Source: Polaribacter huanghezhanensis (GTDB lineage Bacteria; Bacteroidota; Bacteroidia; Flavobacteriales; Flavobacteriaceae). Taken from it: a DNA stretch of 64,000 bases. A program made the translations under genes and the position numbers. Positions 36,012-44,088 of this stretch are shown piece after piece. The stretch covers positions 868,001 through 932,000 of the forward strand of contig NZ_CP128595.1 of the NCBI RefSeq assembly GCF_030444335.1. The letters are read 5' to 3'. The notes under the pieces are model-generated. The model ran no database searches and was not told the DNA's origin. It saw only the letters and a list, made by a program, of their open reading frames with translations. Within the stretch, counting starts at the first letter, position 1; every line of letters begins with the position of its first letter.

Positions 36012-36313
36012 TGAAATTAGTAATCGTAACAGCAGTAGAAGAATTTCAAAAAGATGTTTTGAGGCTCTTTCAAAAAGCAAATATTGAAAATTTGAGTACT
36101 ACTCAGATTAATGGCCTTAAGAATATTCCTACAGAAATAGCCTCTAATTGGTTTTCGGCAGGAAAAACAGCTAATGAGTCAACGTTGTTTTTCTCTTTTA
36201 CAGATGATGAACAGATTGCTACTTTATTCAATTTAATTGAAGAATTTAATAAGAGTATGGAAACAGATAATCCGCTAAAAGCGGTTGTTGTCCCTATAGA
36301 AAAATTTATATAA
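36011..36313 (+). CDS. Small PII-like (ferredoxin-fold) protein
   Basis: A 100-residue cytosolic protein starting at the last base of the permease stop (TAATG). The strand-helix pattern MKLVIVTAVEEFQKDVLRLF, the central SNWFSAGKTANESTLFFSF and the C-terminal LKAVVVPIEKFI suggest a PII-like ferredoxin fold without the uridylylated T-loop sequence. Similar small proteins often follow RND permease genes in Bacteroidota, possibly as regulators of the pump. The function is inferred from fold pattern and context only. It lies 18 bases before a DUF2892 gene. Confidence 0.65.
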   Translation: MKLVIVTAVEEFQKDVLRLFQKANIENLSTTQINGLKNIPTEIASNWFSAGKTANESTLFFSFTDDEQIATLFNLIEEFNKSMETDNPLKAVVVPIEKFI

Positions 36314-36331
36314 ACTTAAAAAAGAACAAAA

Positions 36332-36541
36332 ATGTTAAACAAATATTTTAGAATTATTGTTGGTGTAATGGTATTGTTAAGCGTTGTGCTAACTGTTTAC
36401 GTAAGTCAAAACTGGCTTTGGTTTACCGTATTTATTGGGGTTAATTTAATTCAGTCTGCTTTTACAAAATGGTGCTTATTAGAGACTATTCTTGTAAAAT
36501 TAGGAGTAAAAAAAGAAAGCGAAAGCTGTAATATAGGTTAA
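36332..36541 (+). CDS. DUF2892 (YgaP-type) small membrane protein
   Basis: A 69-residue protein with two hydrophobic helices (YFRIIVGVMVLLSVVLTVYV and WFTVFIGVNLIQSAFTKWC). The pattern QSAFTKWCLLETILVKLGVK is the DUF2892 signature, the membrane module that in YgaP is fused to a rhodanese domain. It ends with a Cys (SESCNIG). DUF2892 proteins cluster with sulfur-transfer genes, supporting a sulfide/thiol link for this operon (inference). A terminator follows 20 bases later. Confidence 0.85.
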   Translation: MLNKYFRIIVGVMVLLSVVLTVYVSQNWLWFTVFIGVNLIQSAFTKWCLLETILVKLGVKKESESCNIG

Positions 36542-36561
36542 GAACCATATTTAAAACAATA

Positions 36562-36589
36562 AAAAAAGTCGCTTAAAAGCGGCTTTTTT
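36562..36589 (+). terminator. Terminator of the first RND operon
   Basis: AAAAAAGTCGCT then TAAA then AGCGGCTTTTTT: 11-12 bp stem with one G-T wobble and a T-run, 20 bases after the DUF2892 stop. It separates the two efflux operons. Confidence 0.88.
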
Positions 36590-36638
36590 AGCGAATAAAC
36601 AATTTCGTTTTTAACGAATCTTTAACTAAACACTAAAA

Positions 36639-36667
36639 AGTTGCAGCAGCAACTAACAGTATTTTTG
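36639..36667 (+). promoter_or_regulatory. Promoter of the second RND operon with overlapping dyad
   Basis: TTG (36641-36643), 16 bases, TATTTTTG (36660-36667). A dyad AGTTGC-AGCA-GCAACT (36639-36654) covers the -33 element and could be an operator. A second inverted repeat TTCGTT-TTT-AACGAA lies upstream at 36604-36618. No repressor gene is adjacent. Confidence 0.6.
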
Positions 36668-36733
36668 CGAAAGGAAATCTAAAGAAACCAAAACAATTTT
36701 AGATTAACGTTACAGACATTATAACGAATTAGC

Positions 36734-37846
36734 ATGAGAAAAATTATTCTTTCAGTACTGGGTTTATTACTAATTATTTCTGCCTTTTTATTGGCTAAAA
36801 ACATTGTTGACAACAAACAAAAACCAAAACCTAAGTATAGCAAAACTAAAAAAACCGTTTTTGTAGAAAAAGTAATAAATAAAGAAATTCCAATTGTAAT
36901 TAAAGCAAGTGGTAATCTAGTTGCTAAAAATAAAATCGAATTATTTTCTGAAGTTCAAGGGGTGTTACATACAACTCAAAAAGAATTTAAGCCTGGAGTT
37001 AACTTTTTAAAAGCCGAAACACTTTTAAACATAAATAGTGATGAGTTTTATGCAAGTTTGCAATCCCAAAAAAGCAATTTAATTAATAGCATAACAGCAA
37101 TAATGCCAGATATTCGATTAGATTTCCCAAAAGAATTTAACAAATGGCAATCCTATTTAAACAAGTTCGATGTAAATAAAACAACGTCAGAACTTCCTGT
37201 TTTTTCTTCTGATAAAGAAAAATATTTTGTTTCTGGAAAAGGAATAAGAACCAACTACTTTAATGTAAAAAACTTAGAAGTAAAACTAAAAAAGTATAGT
37301 ATTAAAGCTCCTTATAGCGGAATCTTAACAGAGGCTTTTGTAACAGACGGAACATTGGTTAGAGCAGGACAGAAATTAGGCGAATTTATAGATCCGTCAA
37401 TCTTTGAAATGGAGGTTTCTATAAAGGCTGCTTTTGCTGATTTGCTTAAAATAGGCAATACAGTTTCTTTAACAAACTTAACAAGAACTAAGGCATATAA
37501 AGGAAGAGTTCTTCGTGTAAATGGAAAAGTTGATTTAGCCTCTCAAACAGTTAAAGTATTTATAGAAGTTGCACATAAAGATTTAAAAGACGGAATGTAT
37601 TTAGAGGCAAACATTGTCGCAAAATCAGAAAAAAATGCGGTTGAAATTCCTAGAAAACTATTGGTAAATAACAATAGTGTTTACACGGTAAAAGACAGTG
37701 TTTTAATCCTTAAAATGGTGAATCCCGTATATTTTAATGCAGAAACGGTAGTGGTTAAAGGCTTACTAAATAACACCTCGGTTTTAATACAATCTGTTCC
37801 TGGGGCATTTGATGGAATGGTTGTTAAGGTTCAAAAAAAGCATTAA
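36734..37846 (+). CDS. RND efflux periplasmic adaptor (pump 2)
   Basis: A 370-residue membrane fusion protein with an N-terminal membrane helix (IILSVLGLLLIISAFLLA) instead of a lipobox. The first lipoyl half is ASGNLVAKNKIELFSEVQGVL. The second is IKAPYSGILTEAFVTDGTLVRAG, followed by a beta-barrel domain (VSLTNLTRTKAYKGRVLRVNG). The helical hairpin between the lipoyl halves is shorter than in pump 1. It lies three bases before the permease gene. The pump order (adaptor, permease, TolC) differs from pump 1 (TolC, adaptor, permease). Confidence 0.92.
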   Translation: MRKIILSVLGLLLIISAFLLAKNIVDNKQKPKPKYSKTKKTVFVEKVINKEIPIVIKASGNLVAKNKIELFSEVQGVLHTTQKEFKPGVNFLKAETLLNINSDEFYASLQSQKSNLINSITAIMPDIRLDFPKEFNKWQSYLNKFDVNKTTSELPVFSSDKEKYFVSGKGIRTNYFNVKNLEVKLKKYSIKAPYSGILTEAFVTDGTLVRAGQKLGEFIDPSIFEMEVSIKAAFADLLKIGNTVSLTNLTRTKAYKGRVLRVNGKVDLASQTVKVFIEVAHKDLKDGMYLEANIVAKSEKNAVEIPRKLLVNNNSVYTVKDSVLILKMVNPVYFNAETVVVKGLLNNTSVLIQSVPGAFDGMVVKVQKKH

Positions 37847-37849
37847 AAG

Positions 37850-40800
37850 ATGAGAAAAATTATTACTTATTTTATAAAGTTTCCTGTCGCAGTAAACGTA
37901 TTTATTCTTGCACTCGTTGCTTTTGGTATTATTGGTGTATTAGGAATGAAGTCTTCCTTTTTTCCCTTAGTAGATTCACAATTAATCAGTATTAACCTTA
38001 CCTACCCAGGTGCTTCTCCTGAAGAAATTGAAGAAGGAGTGGTCTTAAAAATTGAAGATAATTTAAAAGGAATTGTTGGGGTAGAAAGAGTAACCTCTGT
38101 CTCTAGAGAGAACTCTGCAACAGTGAATGTAGAGGTTGAAAAAGGGAAAAATATTGATATTGTTTTATCGGATGTGAAAAATGCTGTAGATAGAGTACCG
38201 TCTTTTCCATCAGGAATGGAGCCGCCTGTAATTGCAAAAGTAGAAAGCATAAGACCCACCATAAGTTTTACAATTAGTGGAGAAGGGTTGTCTTTAAAAT
38301 CCTTAAAGGACTATGCAAGAACAGTTGAAAACGACCTAAGAAGTTTAGATGGTATTTCACAAGTTTCATTATCTGGTTTTCCTGCAGAAGAAATAGAAAT
38401 TTCTGTTAGAGAAAACGATTTAAGAGCGTATAAATTATCTATTGCAGAAGTAACAAATGCGGTTAGAAACACCAACCTTTTAATTACGGGAGGAAACATA
38501 AAAACACCTGAAGAGGATTATTTAATTAGAGCAAGAAACAGGTCATATTATGGTGTAGAATTGCAAAATTTAATAGTAAGAACAACCAAAACAGGAAATA
38601 TTATTCGCTTAAAAGATATCGCAGAAGTTAAAGATTCTTGGTCAGAAAACCCCGATAGACTTTATTATAACGGAAGTGTTGCAATCAATGTGACTGTTAG
38701 CAATACCAATAACGAAGATTTATTATCGTCTGCAGAAAAAATCAAAGATTACATCCATAAATTTAATCAACAAAATAGCAATGTAACTTTAAATATATCT
38801 AGCGATGCTTCAATTACATTAAACCAAAGAACTCAATTGTTGGTAGAAAATGGAATTTTTGGAATTCTTTTAGTGCTGTTTTTCTTAGCACTATTTTTAA
38901 ATGTAAGATTGGCCTTTTGGGTAGCATTTGGTTTGCCAATTTCCTTTTTAGGAATGTTTATTTTTGCGGCACAATTAGGAGTAACGATAAATGTATTATC
39001 GCTTTTCGGAATGATTATCGTTATCGGTATTTTAGTGGATGATGGAATTGTCATTGGAGAAAACATTTATCATCATTATTACGACAAAGGAAAATCTAAA
39101 ATTCAAGCTGCAATTGATGGAACGATGGAAGTTATTCCTCCAATTGTATCGGCTATTTTAACAACCCTTATTGCATTTTCAACCTTTTATTTTGTGGATG
39201 GAAGAATTGGAAGCTTCTTCGGAGAAGTTTCTACAATTGTTTTATTAACCTTAACGGTATCATTAATTGAGGCTTTAATTATTTTACCTGCTCACGTTGC
39301 TCATTCAAAAGCGCTTTCTAGAAAAAACGAAGAATTAGGGATTGTAAAAAAACAAAATAAAATAGAAGCCTTTTTTAGAAATGCAAACAAAAAAGCAGAC
39401 GGATTATTAGTACATGTTAGAGACAATTATTACTTGCCTTTTTTGCGCTTTTCTTTAAAGCATAAACTGTTTGCATTTGCCATTCCTATCGCATTGTTGA
39501 TTTTTAGTTTTGGTGCAATTGGAGGAGGAGTCGTAAAAACATCTTTTTTCCCATCAGTTGCAAGTGATCGAATTCAGGTGACATTAAAAATGCCACAAGG
39601 AACGAACGATAAAATCACAGATTCTATTATTTCTGTTATAGAAAACAAAGTTTGGTTAGTAAGTGAAGAATTCACAAAAAAACAAACAGGAAATGTTAGC
39701 GTTGTAGAAAACGTAATTAAAAGAGTTGGTCCAGGAACAGCAAATGCAACATTAACAATTAATTTGTTGCCAGGAGAATCTAGAGAATTTTCATCTCCAG
39801 AAATTACAAATGCAATTAGAGAAAAAGTAGGAAAAGTTTACAGTGCAGAAAGTCTCACTTTTGGCTCAGGCGGAAATTTTGGAGGAAGTCCAGTTGCTGT
39901 TTCACTGCTTGGAAATAACATTTCTGAGTTAAAAGCAGCAAAAGAACTGTTAAAAGCTGAACTAGAAAAAAATGCTTTGTTAAAAGATATTTCTGATAAT
40001 GACCCTGCGGGAATAAAAGAAGTTCGAATCAAACTAAAAGACAATGCATATTTGTTAGGATTAAATTTGCAATCGGTAATGAGTCAAATACGGTTTGCTT
40101 TTTTTGGATCGCAAGCACAGCGTTTTCAAAGAGGTCAAGATGAAATAAAAGTTTGGGTTCGTTACAACAAAAAAGATAGGTCTTCTATTAAGAATTTAGA
40201 CGATATGCGAATAGTAACGCCCACAAACGAGCAAGTTCCTTTTTCTGAAATTGCAACCTATGAAATTGAACGTGGAGATATTGCAATTAATCACTTAAGC
40301 GGTAAAAGAGAAATTCAAATCACTGCAGATATGAAAACTCCTGGAGAAAGCGCAACGGATATTTTAGAAGATATTAAAGTGCGAATTATGCCAGAAATTA
40401 TTTCTAAATATGCTACGGTAACACCATTATATGAAGGGCAAAATAGGGAAGCAAAAAAAACAATAGATTCTGTAAAAATTGTAGGACCAATTATTTTAAT
40501 CTTAATTTATATTGTTATTGCTTTTACGTTTAGATCTTATAGCCAACCAATTTTATTAATTCTTTTGATTCCTTTTAGTATGATCGGAGTTGTTTGGGGA
40601 CATTATTTTCACAACTTTTCTATTGGTATTTTATCTTGGTTAGGAATTATTGCTTTAATCGGAATTATGGTCAACGATGGTTTGGTTCTCATCGGTAAAT
40701 TTAACACCTATCTAAAAGAAGGAATGAAATATGAAGAAGCATTAATTCAGGCAGGAAAATCTCGTTTTAGAGCCATTGTTTTAACTTCTTTAACAACCGT

Positions 40801-41047
40801 TGCTGGTTTAGCACCATTGTTATTAGAAAAAAGTAGACAAGCACAATTTTTAAAACCAATGGCAATTTCTATTTCTTATGGTATTGCTATTGCAACTATT
40901 TTAACACTGGTTTTATTGCCGTTATTATTATCTGTTTCTAACAAGGTAAAAGTATTTATAAAATGGTTAAAAACAGGAGAAAGAGTAACTTCTGAAGAAG
41001 TAGAAAGAGCCATTATCGAATCTAAATTTGAGCATGATGAAGAATAA
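37850..41047 (+). CDS. RND efflux permease (pump 2)
   Basis: A 1065-residue inner-membrane RND antiporter. TM1 is VAVNVFILALVAFGIIGVLG. PN1 has ISINLTYPGASPEEIEEGVV. TM4 contains the acidic proton-relay pair in IIVIGILVDDGIVIGENIYHH. The second half has GIIALIGIMVNDGLVLIG and FRAIVLTSLTTVAGLAPLLLE. It is clearly distinct from pump 1's permease in loop sequence, so it is not a recent duplicate. The substrate is unknown. The following TolC gene starts inside its last codons. Confidence 0.95.
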   Translation: MRKIITYFIKFPVAVNVFILALVAFGIIGVLGMKSSFFPLVDSQLISINLTYPGASPEEIEEGVVLKIEDNLKGIVGVERVTSVSRENSATVNVEVEKGKNIDIVLSDVKNAVDRVPSFPSGMEPPVIAKVESIRPTISFTISGEGLSLKSLKDYARTVENDLRSLDGISQVSLSGFPAEEIEISVRENDLRAYKLSIAEVTNAVRNTNLLITGGNIKTPEEDYLIRARNRSYYGVELQNLIVRTTKTGNIIRLKDIAEVKDSWSENPDRLYYNGSVAINVTVSNTNNEDLLSSAEKIKDYIHKFNQQNSNVTLNISSDASITLNQRTQLLVENGIFGILLVLFFLALFLNVRLAFWVAFGLPISFLGMFIFAAQLGVTINVLSLFGMIIVIGILVDDGIVIGENIYHHYYDKGKSKIQAAIDGTMEVIPPIVSAILTTLIAFSTFYFVDGRIGSFFGEVSTIVLLTLTVSLIEALIILPAHVAHSKALSRKNEELGIVKKQNKIEAFFRNANKKADGLLVHVRDNYYLPFLRFSLKHKLFAFAIPIALLIFSFGAIGGGVVKTSFFPSVASDRIQVTLKMPQGTNDKITDSIISVIENKVWLVSEEFTKKQTGNVSVVENVIKRVGPGTANATLTINLLPGESREFSSPEITNAIREKVGKVYSAESLTFGSGGNFGGSPVAVSLLGNNISELKAAKELLKAELEKNALLKDISDNDPAGIKEVRIKLKDNAYLLGLNLQSVMSQIRFAFFGSQAQRFQRGQDEIKVWVRYNKKDRSSIKNLDDMRIVTPTNEQVPFSEIATYEIERGDIAINHLSGKREIQITADMKTPGESATDILEDIKVRIMPEIISKYATVTPLYEGQNREAKKTIDSVKIVGPIILILIYIVIAFTFRSYSQPILLILLIPFSMIGVVWGHYFHNFSIGILSWLGIIALIGIMVNDGLVLIGKFNTYLKEGMKYEEALIQAGKSRFRAIVLTSLTTVAGLAPLLLEKSRQAQFLKPMAISISYGIAIATILTLVLLPLLLSVSNKVKVFIKWLKTGERVTSEEVERAIIESKFEHDEE

Positions 41048-42353
41048 TATATATATAATCATTCTAGTTGCTTTGCTTTCTTTTCAAGCAAAAGCACAGC
41101 AAATTTTAACCAAAAAAGAAGCGTTAAAAATTACATTAGAAAATAACTACGGAATTAAAATTGCCAACAATAATGTTGCAATTGCCAACAATAATAAAAA
41201 GGTTTTAAATTCTAAGTATTTACCAACAGTTTCTGCTTCTTCTGGAGCAAATTATAGAAGAGACAATCAAAAGATTACAAGACAAGATAATACGGTAACA
41301 GAAGTTAATGGAGCTGTAACGAAGTCCTACAACGCTTCTTTAAATGTAAATTATACGATTTTTGATGGTTTGGGCAGAAAATACAACTATGACCAATTAA
41401 AAGAAACGTATAATTTATCAGAATTACAAGCACGAGAAACAATAGAAAACACTTATTTACACTTATTTACACTGTATTTTCAAATAGCCAGGTTATCAGA
41501 AAACAACAACAATCTAAAAGAAACTTTAAATATTTCGAAGCAACGTTTAAAAAGAGCAAAATACAAATATCAATTCGGTCAATCTACAAAGTTAGAATTG
41601 TTAAATGCTGAGGTTGATGTAAATAATGATAGCATTGCATTCATCAATTCTAAACAACAATATTTAAATGCAAAAAGAAGTTTAAATATTGTGTTGGGTC
41701 AACAAAAAGAAATCAATTATGATGTAGAAACGGAAGTTACTTTTAATCAAATCTTAAATTTTGACGCATTGTTAAACAAAGCAAAATCGAATAATGTTTT
41801 ATTAAAAAAGACAGAGAAAAATCTTGCAATTAGTGAGTTTAATATCAAAATAAACAAAGCAAGTTATTTACCCAAAGTTGGGTTGTCAACTTCTTACGGA
41901 TGGAATAACAGTAAGAACCCTGCAACATCTTTTTTAGCCGAATCTAACTCTAACGGATTAAATGCAGGACTAAATCTTACTTGGAATATTTTTGACGGTG
42001 GAAGTACAAAAACAAGAGTTGCCAATTCTAAAATTGCATTAGAAAATCAACAAATATTATTGCAACAACAAAACGAAACTTTAGAAAATAATTTAAAAAA
42101 CACATGGTCTTTATACAACAACAAGCTGTTTGTTTTAAAAGCACAACAACAAAATGTAGTTTCGAGTCAAAATAACTTTGACAGAACTAAAGAACGTTAC
42201 AACTTAGGACAAGTAACTTCCATCGAATTTAGACAAGCACAAATCAATTTAATTAATAGTAAAACAGCATACAACAACACAACATATGATGCTAAATTGA
42301 TTGAATTAGAATTATTACAATTAACAGGAGATTTGCTAAATACAGAAATTTAG
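41037..42353 (+). CDS. TolC family outer-membrane efflux protein (pump 2)
   Basis: About 438 residues. The start lies inside the permease's last codons; two adjacent ATGs (41034, 41037) are possible, and 41037 gives MKNNIYIIILVALLSFQAKA as a normal signal peptide. Two OEP repeats are visible, e.g. LKRAKYKYQFGQSTKLELLNAEVDV in the first and FDRTKERYNLGQVTSIEFRQAQ in the second. The transition LNLTWNIFDGGSTKTRV is typical. It completes the second tripartite pump and is convergent with gcdH. Confidence 0.93.
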   Translation: MKNNIYIIILVALLSFQAKAQQILTKKEALKITLENNYGIKIANNNVAIANNNKKVLNSKYLPTVSASSGANYRRDNQKITRQDNTVTEVNGAVTKSYNASLNVNYTIFDGLGRKYNYDQLKETYNLSELQARETIENTYLHLFTLYFQIARLSENNNNLKETLNISKQRLKRAKYKYQFGQSTKLELLNAEVDVNNDSIAFINSKQQYLNAKRSLNIVLGQQKEINYDVETEVTFNQILNFDALLNKAKSNNVLLKKTEKNLAISEFNIKINKASYLPKVGLSTSYGWNNSKNPATSFLAESNSNGLNAGLNLTWNIFDGGSTKTRVANSKIALENQQILLQQQNETLENNLKNTWSLYNNKLFVLKAQQQNVVSSQNNFDRTKERYNLGQVTSIEFRQAQINLINSKTAYNNTTYDAKLIELELLQLTGDLLNTEI

Positions 42354-42404
42354 CAGCAAATTTAAAAGTAAAAAAAAGTAAACGATTAAAAGAATCTGAG
42401 ACTC

Positions 42405-43583
42405 TTATTTAAAAGCATTTAACCCTGTAATGTCTAAACCAGTAATTAGTAAGTGAATATCGTGTGTTCCTTCGTAGGTAATAACACTTTCTAAATTCAT
42501 AGAATGACGCATGATTGAGTATTCTCCGGTAATTCCCATTCCACCTAACATTTGTCTTGCTTCTCTAGCAATGTTAATAGCCATATCTACATTGTTTCGT
42601 TTTGCCATAGAAATTTGAGCAGAAGTTGCTTTATCTTCATTACGTAAAACTCCCAAACGCCAAGTTAACAATTGCGCTTTGGTAATTTCTGTAATCATTT
42701 CGGCTAATTTTTTTTGTTGCAATTGAAATTGTCCAATTGGTTTTCCGAACTGAATACGTTCCTTAGAGTATCGTAAAGCGGTATCGTAACAATCCATTGC
42801 CGCACCAATTGCGCCCCAAGCGATTCCATAACGAGCAGAATCTAAGCAACCTAACGGCGCTCCTAATCCAGATTTGTTTGGTAATAAGTTTTCTTTCGGA
42901 ACCTTTACATTATCAAAAATCAATTCTCCAGTAGATGATGCTCTTAACGACCATTTATTATGTGTTTCAGGTGTAGAAAAACCGTCCATTCCACGTTCTA
43001 CAATCAATCCATGAATTCTTCCATTTTCATCTTTTGCCCAAACCACAGCAACTTGTGCAAATGGTGCGTTCGAAATCCACATTTTTGCTCCGTTTAACAG
43101 ATAATGATCTCCCATATCTTTAAACTTCGTTTCCATTCCACTTGGATTAGAACCGTGATTTGGCTCTGTCAATCCGAAACAACCAATCCATTCTCCAGAA
43201 GCTAATTTTGGTAAATATTTTTGACGATGTTCTTCGTTTCCATATTTCCAAATAGGATACATTACTAATGATGATTGAACAGAAGCAGTAGAACGAACAC
43301 CAGAATCTCCACGTTCAATTTCTTGCATAATCAATCCGTAAGAAATTTGATCTAATCCTGCGCCGCCATATTCTTCTGGAATATAAGGACCAAAAGCACC
43401 AATTTCTGCCAAACCGTTGATGATTTGTTTTGGAAATTCTGCTTTTTGAGCGTATTCTTCAATAATTGGAGAAACTTCTCTTTTTACCCATTCTCTTGCT
43501 GCGTCTCTAACTAATTTATGCTCTTCGGTTAATAAATCATCTAATTGATAATAATCTGGAGCTTGAAATAAATCTGGTTTCAT
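42405..43583 (-). CDS. gcdH: Glutaryl-CoA dehydrogenase
   Basis: An FAD acyl-CoA dehydrogenase, 392 residues from the ATG at 43583 (19 upstream codons are excluded). It converts glutaryl-CoA to crotonyl-CoA and CO2 in lysine/tryptophan breakdown. It aligns closely to human GCDH: GVRSTASVQSSLVMYPIW carries the substrate-binding Arg97, then CFGLTEPNHGSNPSGMETK, SLRASSTGELIFDNVKVP and CLDSARYGIAWG. The catalytic Glu371 is in ITYEGTHDIHLLITG. The promoter is just upstream. It is convergent with the second TolC gene. Confidence 0.95.
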   Translation of the reverse strand: MKPDLFQAPDYYQLDDLLTEEHKLVRDAAREWVKREVSPIIEEYAQKAEFPKQIINGLAEIGAFGPYIPEEYGGAGLDQISYGLIMQEIERGDSGVRSTASVQSSLVMYPIWKYGNEEHRQKYLPKLASGEWIGCFGLTEPNHGSNPSGMETKFKDMGDHYLLNGAKMWISNAPFAQVAVVWAKDENGRIHGLIVERGMDGFSTPETHNKWSLRASSTGELIFDNVKVPKENLLPNKSGLGAPLGCLDSARYGIAWGAIGAAMDCYDTALRYSKERIQFGKPIGQFQLQQKKLAEMITEITKAQLLTWRLGVLRNEDKATSAQISMAKRNNVDMAINIAREARQMLGGMGITGEYSIMRHSMNLESVITYEGTHDIHLLITGLDITGLNAFK

Positions 43584-43606
43584 TATGTGAAATTTAAAAA
43601 GTGCCC

Positions 43607-43640
43607 CAAATTTAAAGAATAGAAGTTGAAAAAAAGACAA
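43607..43640 (-). promoter_or_regulatory. Predicted gcdH promoter
   Basis: Reverse strand: TTG (43640-43638), 23 bases, TAAATTTG (43614-43607), then the ATG 24 bases downstream. The -7 box is a full match; the spacing is at the long end. Confidence 0.6.
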
Positions 43641-43695
43641 ATTAATTAATTAAAATAAAGGTAAAATCTTTTTCTTTAAAAGCAACTCTTTTGTG

Positions 43696-43703
43696 TAAGT
43701 TTG
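43696..43703 (+). promoter_or_regulatory. Predicted rnpA -7 box at the start codon
   Basis: TAAGTTTG, with its final G six bases before the A of the rnpA ATG. A leaderless or near-leaderless mRNA is expected. Confidence 0.55.
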
Positions 43704-43708
43704 TAATA

Positions 43709-44086
43709 ATGAAGAAAACTTTAGGAAAACAAGAGCGCTTAAAAAGCAAAACGCTTATTGGAAAATTATATAAAGAAGGTAAATCTGTAAAGAAATTTCC
43801 TTTAAGATTGGTGTATATTCAAGCAGAACACACTTCAAAATATCCAGCGCAGGTTGGCGTTTCTGTTCCTAAGAGAAACTTTAAAAAAGCGGTTGATAGA
43901 AATCACTTAAAAAGATTGTTAAGAGAAACCTATCGCAAACAAAAACAACTTATTTACGACTCGATTGACAAACCGTATGTCTATATGATTTCTTATATTG
44001 GTAAAGAAAAATCTACATACGCTGAAATCGAAATCAAAATGGAACAGCTCTTAAAGTCGTTTACAGAACAAATTAAAAAGAACTAA
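43709..44086 (+). CDS. rnpA: Ribonuclease P protein component
   Basis: A 125-residue basic protein subunit of RNase P, which processes tRNA 5' ends. The ATG at 43709 is chosen; upstream codons overlap the -7 box. The N-terminal LGKQERLKSKTLIGKLYKEG and the RNA-binding RNR-type motif KKAVDRNHLKRLLRETYRK are family signatures. VGVSVPKRNFKKA precedes the latter. It is not next to rpmH here; instead it lies two bases before an S41 protease gene, as in many Flavobacteriaceae. Confidence 0.95.
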   Translation: MKKTLGKQERLKSKTLIGKLYKEGKSVKKFPLRLVYIQAEHTSKYPAQVGVSVPKRNFKKAVDRNHLKRLLRETYRKQKQLIYDSIDKPYVYMISYIGKEKSTYAEIEIKMEQLLKSFTEQIKKN

Positions 44087-44088
44087 AG

